64,000 nt of DNA. Origin: Elusimicrobia bacterium HGW-Elusimicrobia-1 (GTDB lineage Bacteria; Elusimicrobiota; Endomicrobiia; PHAN01). Positions 51,426 to 60,056 of the stretch are shown in pieces. The translations under genes and the position numbers were made by a program. Each line of letters opens with the position of its first letter. Position 1 is the stretch's first letter. The stretch is taken from NCBI GenBank assembly GCA_002841695.1, contig PHAN01000001.1, positions 124,001 to 188,000 on the forward strand, given 5' to 3'. The notes beneath the pieces are model-generated. The model saw only the letters and a program-made list of their open reading frames with translations. It made no database searches and was not told the DNA's origin.

Positions 51426-53126
51426 ATGTACATACTCGGTTTTAACTGCAATATCCACATGTCGGCCGCCGCCCTCATAAAGGACGGAAAACTCATAGCC
51501 GCCTGCGAAGAGGAAAGATTCGACCGAAAGAAATATTCGGGCGACTTTCCGCGCAACGCGATACTTTTTTGCTGCCGTCAGGCCGGGATAACTCCCGCCG
51601 AAATAGACGAGGCGGTTTTTTACATGAAACCGTGGCTGGGCATCGTCGAGCGCGCGGCCATTTTCGCAAAAAATTTTCCCGGGTCGCTTGCGACGTTCGG
51701 AAAACATAAGCACGAACGGGGAACTGTCGAAGTCGTTGCGGCAAATTTTCTTGTGCGCCGTCGTTTGAAAGAATTGGGTTTTCGCGGACGGTTTCGTTTT
51801 CTCGAACATCATCTCGCGCACGCCGCCTCGGCGTTTTTTGTCTCGCCTTTCGACGAGGCCGCCATATTGTCCGTTGATTTCGCCGGCGAGATCGTCGCCA
51901 CGTACCTGGGCCGCGGCAGCCAAAATTCAATCCGCGGTTTGCGCCGCATAAATTATCCGGATTCGCTTGGGCTTTTCTACGGAGTGCTGACGGAATATCT
52001 GGGCTACCATATAAACGGCGATGAATACAAGGTGATGGGCCTGGCATCCTACGGCAAACCCGTTTTTGCTGACGTTTTCAGAAAAATGATGACTCTTTCG
52101 CCCGACGGCGGGATTAAAATGGATTTGTCGTATTTTCAGCATCACACCGGCAGCGATATTTTTTTCACGCAAAAATATGTCGACGCTCTGGGCGCGCCTC
52201 CCTGCCGCTCGGAGGACGACCTGGAAAATCAGGTGTATCGAGACATAGCCGCTTCGGGTCAGCTGGTTTTCCAGGAGGCGATGGATCATATCGTCGACCG
52301 TCTTAAAGAGGAAACCGGCTCCGACAATCTTTGTCTCGTCGGCGGCTGCGCGTTGAACAGCCGCTATAACGGCAAACTCGCCGCCCGTCGGATTTTTAAG
52401 AATATTTTTATACAGCCCGCAGCTTACGACGCCGGATGCGCCGTCGGCGCGGCTTTCTATCTGTGGAACGCGATTATGGGCAATCCCCGCGGATTCGTTA
52501 TGGAACACGCCTACTGGGGACCCGAGTATTCCGCCGGCGACCTCCTGTCGGCTCTGGCCAAATACGATTTGCGATACGAAAAAAGCTCCGACGCTCCCGC
52601 CGCCGCCGCGCGGCTCCTTGCCGACGGAAAAATAATCGGATGGTTTCAGGGAAGGTGCGAGTGGGGCCCTCGCGCGCTTGGCGCAAGGAGCATTCTTGCC
52701 GACCCGCGCGCCGCCCGCATGAAAGACGTGATAAATGCCAAGGTAAAATTCCGCGAGCCGTACAGACCGTTCGCTCCTGCCGTGCTTGAAGAAAGAACAG
52801 GCGAATATTTTGACTGGAAAGGTTCGTCGCCATATATGCTTTTTGTCTGCGACGTCCTTCCCGAAAAAAGAAGCGTCATACCCGCAGTGACTCACGTTGA
52901 CGGCACCGGGCGCATACAGACCGTGAGTCGCGGACACAATCCGCCGTACCGGCGCCTTATCGAGGAGTTCGACAAAATCACCGGCGTTCCGGTGATACTC
53001 AATACTTCTTTTAACAGGCGTGGCGAACCCATAGTGACAAGTCCGACGGACGCCATAGAATGTTTTATGGCCACCGACATAGATTGCCTGATTATGGGCG
53101 ATTACATTTGCGGAAAAAAAATATGA
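51426..53126 (+). CDS. NodU/CmcH-family carbamoyltransferase
   Basis: The 566-residue protein has the Kae1-like N-terminal domain: ILGFNCNIHMSAA, EHHLAHAAS with the metal-binding His128 and His132, and LSVDFAGE. The C-terminal carbamoyltransferase domain contains RCEWGPRALGARSILADPR and FREPYRPFAP. Family members move a carbamoyl group from carbamoyl phosphate via carbamoyl-AMP to a sugar hydroxyl (NodU) or a cephem (CmcH). Here it likely carbamoylates the glycan. Complete and of normal length; overlaps the next gene by four bases. Confidence 0.93.
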   Translation: MYILGFNCNIHMSAAALIKDGKLIAACEEERFDRKKYSGDFPRNAILFCCRQAGITPAEIDEAVFYMKPWLGIVERAAIFAKNFPGSLATFGKHKHERGTVEVVAANFLVRRRLKELGFRGRFRFLEHHLAHAASAFFVSPFDEAAILSVDFAGEIVATYLGRGSQNSIRGLRRINYPDSLGLFYGVLTEYLGYHINGDEYKVMGLASYGKPVFADVFRKMMTLSPDGGIKMDLSYFQHHTGSDIFFTQKYVDALGAPPCRSEDDLENQVYRDIAASGQLVFQEAMDHIVDRLKEETGSDNLCLVGGCALNSRYNGKLAARRIFKNIFIQPAAYDAGCAVGAAFYLWNAIMGNPRGFVMEHAYWGPEYSAGDLLSALAKYDLRYEKSSDAPAAAARLLADGKIIGWFQGRCEWGPRALGARSILADPRAARMKDVINAKVKFREPYRPFAPAVLEERTGEYFDWKGSSPYMLFVCDVLPEKRSVIPAVTHVDGTGRIQTVSRGHNPPYRRLIEEFDKITGVPVILNTSFNRRGEPIVTSPTDAIECFMATDIDCLIMGDYICGKKI

Positions 53127-54325
53127 AAGCATCCAGAATGAAGTTTATCGACATATACGCCGGTCTTCCGCTGTGCGCTATTCTTTTCGCGCTGCACAAG
53201 ACGGTATCCGTTTTCCGTCGGAAACCCTCCTCCCGCGAAATAAAAAATATGCTTTTTATAAAGTTTTGGGGAATGGGCACTATCATTCTGGCCTCGCCGT
53301 CCGTAAAGGCCATCCGCGCGAAGTATCCGGACGCCCGCGCGACTTTTATGACGTTCACCCGCAATGAGGCCGTCTGCCGGCTTCTGGGTCTTGCCGACGA
53401 CTACGTTACCGTCGACGTCAAACGCGGTTTCGTCCGATTCATCGTAGATACGGCGGCAGCCATTGTCCGCCTTCGCGCGAAGGGAATAGATATGGCCGTC
53501 GACCTGGAATTTTTTACCAGATTCTCGGCGATAGTCGGTTATCTGAGCGGCGCGCGGAGCCGCGTCGGCTTTAAGTCGTGGGAGGCGTGGCGCGGGGATC
53601 TTCTTACGGCCTCCGCCCCCTTTAACCGCTACTGGCACGTCTGGAAAAATTTCGGTTCGCTGGCCGTCGCCGCCGGCGCGGATTTCGACCCGTCCGCCCT
53701 GCCGCGCATCGCCGACGGCGAACTCGCCCCGTCCGTCAAATCCTTCGACGTGAAATTTAACCGCCTTGCGGCCGGCGGCGAAGACATCGTTTGCGTCAAT
53801 CCAAACTCCGCCGTGGAGTTCGACTGGCCCCGCCGATGGCCCGACGCCAATTACGCGGAGCTTGCCGTCGCTCTGGCAGACAAATACCGCTGTCGCGTCG
53901 TAATAATCGGCGGCGCCGACGACGTTGCCTGCGCCGAAGCCATAGAACGAGCCGCCGCGCGCGGCGACCGTGTTGTCAATCTCGCGGGAAAAACGTCGGT
54001 CGGGGATTTGGCCGCCCTGCTTAAAAAAAGCCGGTTGCTCGTCACAAACGATTCCGGACCCATGCATCTTGCAGCCGCTCTCGGAACTACCGTAGCCGCA
54101 TTTTTCGGCGCCAGCACTCCCGCGCTTACGCGGCCCCTCGGTGAAGGCCATCTCGTATTTTTCAAGAATCTTGAATGCAGCCCCTGTATAAATCTGGTGA
54201 CTAACGATAAAATAAGGTGCTATCACCGCGCTCCCAAATGTCTCGACGGCATTACCGTCGGGGAAGTTTTGGGAGCCATCGAGGCAAGCGGTGTATTGCG
54301 CAGGCGCAGCGCGGTCGTTTTATGA
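53123..54325 (+). CDS. GT9-family glycosyltransferase (heptosyltransferase-like)
   Basis: The 400-residue GT-B enzyme has the ADP-heptose:LPS transferase pattern: KFWGMGTIILASPSVKAIRAKYP at the start of the Rossmann half, then VDLEFFTRFSAI, IIGGADD and the nucleotide-sugar site TNDSGPMHLAAALGT. GT9 enzymes usually move heptose, which fits a locus with heptose kinase and guanylyltransferase genes, though GT9 normally uses ADP-L-glycero-heptose rather than GDP-heptose. The N-terminal 40 residues contain a hydrophobic stretch that may bind the membrane. ATG 53123 overlaps the carbamoyltransferase stop. Confidence 0.88.
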   Translation: MKASRMKFIDIYAGLPLCAILFALHKTVSVFRRKPSSREIKNMLFIKFWGMGTIILASPSVKAIRAKYPDARATFMTFTRNEAVCRLLGLADDYVTVDVKRGFVRFIVDTAAAIVRLRAKGIDMAVDLEFFTRFSAIVGYLSGARSRVGFKSWEAWRGDLLTASAPFNRYWHVWKNFGSLAVAAGADFDPSALPRIADGELAPSVKSFDVKFNRLAAGGEDIVCVNPNSAVEFDWPRRWPDANYAELAVALADKYRCRVVIIGGADDVACAEAIERAAARGDRVVNLAGKTSVGDLAALLKKSRLLVTNDSGPMHLAAALGTTVAAFFGASTPALTRPLGEGHLVFFKNLECSPCINLVTNDKIRCYHRAPKCLDGITVGEVLGAIEASGVLRRRSAVVL

Positions 54326-55707
54326 GAAAAAAAGTACTTCTGCTGAACCCTCCCGGAAAAAAAATTTATATAAGGGACTACTACTGCTCCAAAACGTCCC
54401 AGGCCGACTACATTAATCATCCCGTGGATTTCGTAGTTTTAAGCGGCATACTTTCGCGGGACAACGACGTGTCGCTCATAGACGCCATTGTCGACCGCCT
54501 GTCGCCGGAAGAATGTCTCCGTCGCATTGTCGGGCTGTCTCCCGACGCCGTGATATTTTTGACGGGCGGAGTTTCGTGGCCCGAAGACAGAGAATTTCTG
54601 GCGTCCGCGCGGCGCGCCGTCCCGTCGGCGGAGTTTATAGGCCTGGGCGATATTTTCCGCGAGGATGCCGCGAAATATCTCGCGGAAGCGCCGTTTCTTT
54701 CGGCGGTAATTCTTGATTTCACGTCGGACGACGCGGCGCGCTATCTGGCGGGCGAGCGCTCGGGCCCGGCGAATATGGTTTTGGCCGGCGCCCCGCCGAC
54801 CGTCGCGCCGATGCGGCGGGGGACATCGGAGTTTGAAATACCCGTTCCGAGGCACGAACTCTTCATCTTCAAAAAATACCGCTATCCGTTTGTCCGCGCG
54901 TCCCGCTTCGCCACGGTTTTAAGCGAGTACGGCTGTCCCTTCGACTGCAGTTTCTGCGTTATGGGGACGTTGGGACACAAAATCAGAAAAGTATCGAACG
55001 TCGTCGAAGAACTCGAATATATTCTGCGTCTCGGCGTCAGAGAAATATTTTTCGCCACTCAGACCTTCGGCGCGCGACGTTCTTACGCCGTAGATTTGTG
55101 CCGCGCGATTAAGCCGCTTAACATCGGCTGGACCACGTTTTCCCGCGTGGACACCGTCGACGAAGAAGTGCTGTCCCTTATGAAAGAGGCGGGCTGTCAT
55201 ACCATAATATTCGGCATAGAATCCGGAAGCGGGGAACTGCTTAAACGCTACCGCAAGGGTTATGACAAGGAACGCATAAGAAAAATCATAAACCTGTGCG
55301 CCGACAAGGGAATCGAAACGGTGGGCACCTTCATACTCGGTCTTCCGGAGGAAACGCGCGATACGATGAGGGAAACGCTGGATTTTATCGCGGAACTTCC
55401 GCTGGATTACGCGTCTTTCAATGTGGCGGTGCCGCGCGCCGGCACGGATTTAAGAAAAGAGGCGCGCGCCGCGGGACTTGCTGTTGCCGATTTATCGTCG
55501 ACAATGGATCAGTCCGGCTCCGAAATAGCCATGAACACGAAACATCTTTCGCGCGAAGAAATACAGGATTTCAGACGAAAGGCGGTCAGGACTTTTTATC
55601 TGAGGCCGTCTTATCTTTTGAGACGTCTGGCCTCTATCCGCTCTCAGGGGCATTTTTTAGGCCAGCTCAGGCAGTTCGCCGCCATGCTCGGAAAAACATG
55701 GGGATGA
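54322..55707 (+). CDS. Radical SAM enzyme with degenerate B12-type domain (6 of 6)
   Basis: This 461-residue protein opens VLLLNPPGKKIYIRDYYCSK, as in B12-binding radical SAM proteins. The N-terminal domain is weakly conserved: the usual GGPH segment reads FIGLGDIFREDA. The cluster motif is C205-x3-C209-x2-C212 (EYGCPFDCSFC), followed by FGIESGSGELLKRYRKGY and FILGLPEETRDTM, which complete the barrel. This pattern is common in anaerobe and secondary-metabolism enzymes. ATG 54322 gives the ATGA overlap; an upstream in-frame ATG at 54217 lies inside the GT9 gene. Confidence 0.85.
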   Translation: MRKKVLLLNPPGKKIYIRDYYCSKTSQADYINHPVDFVVLSGILSRDNDVSLIDAIVDRLSPEECLRRIVGLSPDAVIFLTGGVSWPEDREFLASARRAVPSAEFIGLGDIFREDAAKYLAEAPFLSAVILDFTSDDAARYLAGERSGPANMVLAGAPPTVAPMRRGTSEFEIPVPRHELFIFKKYRYPFVRASRFATVLSEYGCPFDCSFCVMGTLGHKIRKVSNVVEELEYILRLGVREIFFATQTFGARRSYAVDLCRAIKPLNIGWTTFSRVDTVDEEVLSLMKEAGCHTIIFGIESGSGELLKRYRKGYDKERIRKIINLCADKGIETVGTFILGLPEETRDTMRETLDFIAELPLDYASFNVAVPRAGTDLRKEARAAGLAVADLSSTMDQSGSEIAMNTKHLSREEIQDFRRKAVRTFYLRPSYLLRRLASIRSQGHFLGQLRQFAAMLGKTWG

Positions 55708-55725
55708 TTCCGTTATTGCAGCGTT

Positions 55726-57378
55726 ATGGACGATAAAAATAATCGCTATCTGCTTTTTGCGCTTGCGGCCGTATTGTGTTTTTGGGGAATAAACTTCGGC
55801 TTGCCGCAGGCCGTACACGCCGACGAGCAGGCCTTCATCAAGAGAGCTCTGCGTTTTTCCACCGGAGATTTAAATCCGCACTTTTTCGTATATCCTACGC
55901 TTTATATGTACATACTTTTTGCGGCGTACGGATTTTATTATATCGTCAATTTTGCGGCGGGCAACTTTTCCGCTCCGTCGGATTTTGCCGCCGCTTATAT
56001 AAGAGACCCGTCGCATATTTATCTTATCGCCAGAGGAATCGGCGCGCTTTGCGCCGTGCTTTCCGTCTACGTCGCATATCTGATAGGAGAGCGTCTCTAC
56101 GGCAAAAAGACGGCGCTTCTGGGCGGGCTGATTTTTGCGCTTAACGCGCGATTCATTGAATGGAGCCATTACGCCAAATCCGACACCGCGATGCTTTTGG
56201 CCATTATGCTGTTTTTTCTTTCCTGTCTGAAAATACGCGAAGTCGGCGGGAAAAAATATTACATTCTTTCGGGTCTGTTTATGGGGCTTGCCGCTGCGTT
56301 CAAATACAACGCCCTGATGCTTTATCCCGCGGCGATTATCGCGCACTTTATGCCGCAGCCGTTCTCCGCAATTACGAAGCCCGCCGCCCGCCGGCATTGG
56401 CTTTTGGCGCTGAGCGCGGCGTTTGTCGTAGTGGGTTTTACCGTCGGAATGCCTTACTGGATTCTGGATTTCGGAACTTTTTCAAGACAGGTCGCGCAGC
56501 TCGTCGGTTTTCTGTCCGCCGACACCGAATTCGGCCGCGATTTGTCGGCGCTTGCCTATCTTAAACTTTTGGTTTACTGGGGCGGTAACACACCGTTTCT
56601 GGGGCTTATGGTCATTGCTGGGGCGCTTGCGGTTTTTTTACGAAGAGAGAAAAGCGACGTTCTGCCCGCCGCCGGAGCGTTTATAGTTTTTGCCGGGTGC
56701 TCCATGCAGCGCATCGCTCAGGGTCAATATCTCCTGCCGGCCTTGCCGCTGTTTGCCCTTATCGCCGCGCGCTCCTTTTTTGTCGCGGTTGAAAAGTTGA
56801 AAGGCAACCGGCTCGCGCGGTATGCTTTTACCGCGGCTCTCTCGGCGGCGCTGTTTCATTCCGCTGCCGTGGCCGCCCTGGACGATTACGCGCTGTCTCA
56901 AAAAGACATAAGGGTTCTGGCCGCCGAATGGATAGAGAAGAATATTCCGGAAAATACTAAGATGCTCGTCGATACCTACGGTCCGCGCCTCGCGCGCTCA
57001 AGAGAATTGTTGCTGCGGCAATATGAGCTGGCTTCGGAGCTCGGCCATCACAAAAAGGACTACTTTAAATTGCAGCTCGACGCTCAGACCGGCAAGGAAT
57101 ACCGCTGGTATCAGATAGAGCGTCCGGTCGTCAATATTCCGGAGGCGCGGGAATATTCTCAAATAGTGGAACTCAATGTTCCTCTTTCTTTGGGAGTCAA
57201 ACAACTCTCCAAAGCAGGATTTGAATATATAATACTTTCTCCGCCGATGGAACCCACCGCCGAAGAAAAAAAATTAGACGCGGAACTTGAAACGGTCAAA
57301 GAATTCAGTCCCGCAAGGCCCGTCCCGCCCCTTCGCACCAGAATTAAAATTTACAGGTTACCCGTCGTCCGCAAATGA
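55726..57378 (+). CDS. GT39 family (PMT_2-like) membrane glycosyltransferase
   Basis: The 550-residue GT-C-like protein has the first-loop sequence LPQAVHADEQAFIKRAL (Asp-Glu pair of the family) and FVYPTLYMYILFAAYG as the next conserved segment. It has about ten helices and a soluble C-terminal part with two short charged segments (about 400-545). It likely acts in the periplasm with a polyprenyl-phosphate sugar. The gene starts 18 bases after the radical SAM stop without an obvious ribosome site, and ends in an ATGA overlap with the GT4 gene. Confidence 0.82.
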   Translation: MDDKNNRYLLFALAAVLCFWGINFGLPQAVHADEQAFIKRALRFSTGDLNPHFFVYPTLYMYILFAAYGFYYIVNFAAGNFSAPSDFAAAYIRDPSHIYLIARGIGALCAVLSVYVAYLIGERLYGKKTALLGGLIFALNARFIEWSHYAKSDTAMLLAIMLFFLSCLKIREVGGKKYYILSGLFMGLAAAFKYNALMLYPAAIIAHFMPQPFSAITKPAARRHWLLALSAAFVVVGFTVGMPYWILDFGTFSRQVAQLVGFLSADTEFGRDLSALAYLKLLVYWGGNTPFLGLMVIAGALAVFLRREKSDVLPAAGAFIVFAGCSMQRIAQGQYLLPALPLFALIAARSFFVAVEKLKGNRLARYAFTAALSAALFHSAAVAALDDYALSQKDIRVLAAEWIEKNIPENTKMLVDTYGPRLARSRELLLRQYELASELGHHKKDYFKLQLDAQTGKEYRWYQIERPVVNIPEAREYSQIVELNVPLSLGVKQLSKAGFEYIILSPPMEPTAEEKKLDAELETVKEFSPARPVPPLRTRIKIYRLPVVRK

Positions 57379-58496
57379 CAATGAAACGCAGGACTTCGAT
57401 TCTCTACGTTATAACTTCTTTCGACCACGGCGGAGCCCAGAAAAATATGTTTGAACTCGCCCGCCGCGCCAAGGCGTCGGGCCGTTACGATGTTTTTGCC
57501 GCCGCGCTCAAGGACGGCGGGATATACGAACAGCGTTTCCGCGCCGCCGGCATAGAGGCGGTTACCCTGGGTATGAAGGGTAACGGACTTGCCTCAATGG
57601 TTTCTCTTCCGTCGGCATTCGCCCGTCTCGTGGCTCTGGCCGAAAAAACATCGGCCGATATCATTCATTCGTTTCTTTTTCAGGCCAATCTTATTTCGCG
57701 TTTTGTCGCCGTCATTACGCGGTCGTCGAATATTTCGTCGGTAAGGGTGATGGAGAAAGAGAAAAAAGCGGCTCTCCTGTGCTCGCGGCTGACAGGTTTT
57801 ATGGTCGACGCTCTTACCGTCAATTCCCGCGATTTATTCGAGTTCGCCGCGGCAACGGAGGGAGTGTCGCCCTCAAAAATAAAACTTATCAATAATTATA
57901 TTTCAGCACAGAACGTTGCCCCGCCCCGGGCGGATACCGCGCCGGAATACGGTTTCAAAGACGGAGCTTTCGTGGTTGCCGCCGTCGGACGGCTTTCGCG
58001 GCAGAAGGGTTTTGAATATCTCGTCGACGCCGTCAATCTCATCAAGGACGATATGCCGGAACTATCCGTAGTGATAGCCGGCGACGGCGAACTGCGCCGC
58101 GCGCTGGACGCCAAGATAAAGGCCTTCGGGCTCGACGGGCGCATAAAACTCGCCGGCGCCCTGAGCGACACTTCGTCGCTGATGTCCTCCGCCGCCCTGG
58201 TCGCCATTCCTTCGTTGTGGGAGGGCTTTCCGAACGTGGCGCTGGAAGCCGTCGCCGCGGGTGTGCCCGTGATCGCCTCGGATTCTTCGTGCCTGTCGGG
58301 TTTCGTCGAGCCGGAGTATGTTTTTGCCGCCGCCGACGCCGTGGAACTTGCCCATAAAATTCTTGAAGTCGGACGCGATCTCTCAAAAGCGTCCGACTAT
58401 GCCCGCCGTCTTTACGCAAAGCTGGACAATTACACGGGAACGAAAGTATTTGAACAATATTTCGACCTTTATGACGAGATAAGCCAAAAGCGATAA
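57375..58496 (+). CDS. GT4-family glycosyltransferase
   Basis: The 373-residue GT-B enzyme has the N-terminal VITSFDHGGAQKNMFELA acceptor loop. The middle has AVGRLSRQKGFEYLVDA, and the donor-binding end has PSLWEGFPNVALEAVAAGVPVIAS with the E-x7-E motif (EGFPNVALE). It uses a nucleotide-activated sugar with retention and would extend the glycan on the cytoplasmic side. The start overlaps the previous stop by four bases; a second ATG at 57381 is also possible. The 47-base gap after it shows no terminator or promoter. Confidence 0.92.
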   Translation: MTMKRRTSILYVITSFDHGGAQKNMFELARRAKASGRYDVFAAALKDGGIYEQRFRAAGIEAVTLGMKGNGLASMVSLPSAFARLVALAEKTSADIIHSFLFQANLISRFVAVITRSSNISSVRVMEKEKKAALLCSRLTGFMVDALTVNSRDLFEFAAATEGVSPSKIKLINNYISAQNVAPPRADTAPEYGFKDGAFVVAAVGRLSRQKGFEYLVDAVNLIKDDMPELSVVIAGDGELRRALDAKIKAFGLDGRIKLAGALSDTSSLMSSAALVAIPSLWEGFPNVALEAVAAGVPVIASDSSCLSGFVEPEYVFAAADAVELAHKILEVGRDLSKASDYARRLYAKLDNYTGTKVFEQYFDLYDEISQKR

Positions 58497-58543
58497 ACAG
58501 ATTTCGCCCTGTACCGCCGCCGGCGCGCGGAACCGGAAAAACT

Positions 58544-59311
58544 ATGGCAAATTTTGAGCCCCTCAAACAGTATATGTTTTTATTGCTCGACGAACTGATA
58601 CGCAAATACAATATGACGGCGCCTTTTCTCGACGCCGGCTGCGGTCGCGGCGACGTCTCCGCATTTCTGGCGCAAAAGGGCTGGCGCGGCTCCGCGGTCG
58701 ATTTTTCCGACGAGACGCTCGACGTAACCAGGTCGGAAATGAGCAAGTATCCGGATGTATCCGTGCGCCAAACGGATCTGAAGCATTTTAAGAGCTCCGA
58801 AAAATTCAACACGGTCATTATCTGGGATGTGCTGGAACACGCTCCCGACGACGACGCGATACTGAAATCTCTTGGCGACGCGATTGTCGAAGGCGGGCAC
58901 CTGTGTCTGTCCGTTCCCTATAATCGCAAAGAGTGGCGTTGGGACGATAATTTTTACGGACATCTCAGAAGATACGAACTCGCCGGACTCACAGCCAAAA
59001 TCGAAAAGTCGGGATTGAAGGTCGTCGAGGTATGGGACTGCACGTTTCCGGTTTTCTGGATTTTGCGCAGAATTTACGCGGCCACGCACGCCGACCCGGC
59101 ATGGAAAGAAGCCGCAAAACACGACGAGGATTTGCGGCGACTCACGAGCACCAGCGCTTTGCGCAACGCGTGGGGAACCGTCGGATGGAACGGCGATTTT
59201 CCCGGAGATATTTTATGGAAACCCGTTTATTGGTTTTCAAGATTATTCAGAAAAATAATGTACGGCCACGAAGTTATGGTACTGGCCCGAAAGGAAAGCC
59301 ATGAAAAATAA
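58544..59311 (+). CDS. SAM-dependent class I methyltransferase
   Basis: The 255-residue protein has motif [16 protein letters not shown] at about residues 28-42, the acidic VDFSDE after strand 2, then IIWDVLEHA typical of Methyltransf_11/12. A C-terminal 100 residues including a Trp/Tyr-rich stretch is longer than in the core fold and may bind a lipid or sugar acceptor. It could be a sugar O-methyltransferase or a chain-terminating methyltransferase. An 11-base overlap with the following GT2 gene indicates co-translation. No close relationship to the methyltransferase at 19004 is evident. Confidence 0.82.
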   Translation: MANFEPLKQYMFLLLDELIRKYNMTAPFLDAGCGRGDVSAFLAQKGWRGSAVDFSDETLDVTRSEMSKYPDVSVRQTDLKHFKSSEKFNTVIIWDVLEHAPDDDAILKSLGDAIVEGGHLCLSVPYNRKEWRWDDNFYGHLRRYELAGLTAKIEKSGLKVVEVWDCTFPVFWILRRIYAATHADPAWKEAAKHDEDLRRLTSTSALRNAWGTVGWNGDFPGDILWKPVYWFSRLFRKIMYGHEVMVLARKESHEK

Positions 59312-60056
59312 AGTGATAATGATTATGCCCGCCTACAACGCGTCCAAAACCCTGGAGGCCACCGTAAAGGCCATACCGTCGGGATCCGTCGACGAGATAG
59401 TGCTGGTCGACGATTGTTCCTCCGACGACACCGTCGCCATAGCGGAGCGGTTGGGACTTTCCGTTGTAAAACACGAAAAAAACCGCGGCTACGGCGCGAA
59501 CCAAAAAACCTGCTATGCCGAGGCCTTGCGCCGTGGCGCCGACGTAATAGTGATGGTTCATCCCGATTATCAATATGACCCGCGCGTCGTGCCGTATATG
59601 ACGGGACTTATCGCCGACGGCGTTTGCGACGTTATGCTCGGCAACAGAATAAGAACCCGCCGCGAGGCGCTTTCCGGCGGGATGCCCGTCTACAAGTATT
59701 ACGCAAACAGAGTTCTTACCGCGGCCGAGAATTTCGCGCTGGGACAGAATCTGGGAGAATTTCACTCGGGGCTCAGGGCTTACGCAAGAAGCGTGCTTAA
59801 AAAAATCAACTGGATGAATAATTCCGACGACTTCGTGTTCGACCAGGAATTCCTGATACAGGCGGCTTTTTTCGGATTCAAGATAGGCGACGTCCCGGTG
59901 CCGACCAAATATTTTAAGGAAGCGTCGTCAATCAGTTTCAAAAGAAGCGTCGAATACGGACTGTCCACCCTCGGCGCGCTGCTGAAGTATATTTTGCATA
60001 AAAGCGGAATCATTAAGTCGGGACTGTTTGTTCCGCCCGACGGGAATGCCCGATGA
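59301..60056 (+). CDS. GT2 glycosyltransferase, polyprenyl-phosphate sugar synthase-like
   Basis: The 251-residue GT-A enzyme starts [18 protein letters not shown], with [10 protein letters not shown] and a metal-binding HPDYQYDP (DxD-like). The later [11 protein letters not shown] and FDQEFLIQA are DPM1/GtrB-like landmarks. A hydrophobic stretch near the C-terminus (ALLKYILHK) may touch the membrane. It likely makes a polyprenyl-phosphate sugar used by the GT-C-like enzyme encoded next. The start overlaps the methyltransferase gene and the end overlaps the next gene, so the three are probably translated together. Confidence 0.86.
   Translation: MKNKVIMIMPAYNASKTLEATVKAIPSGSVDEIVLVDDCSSDDTVAIAERLGLSVVKHEKNRGYGANQKTCYAEALRRGADVIVMVHPDYQYDPRVVPYMTGLIADGVCDVMLGNRIRTRREALSGGMPVYKYYANRVLTAAENFALGQNLGEFHSGLRAYARSVLKKINWMNNSDDFVFDQEFLIQAAFFGFKIGDVPVPTKYFKEASSISFKRSVEYGLSTLGALLKYILHKSGIIKSGLFVPPDGNAR

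Noticed and set aside
51927-53132. Minus-strand open frame of 401 codons opposite the carbamoyltransferase
   Set aside because: It exactly shadows a complete, well-conserved carbamoyltransferase gene. The product shows no recognisable domain.
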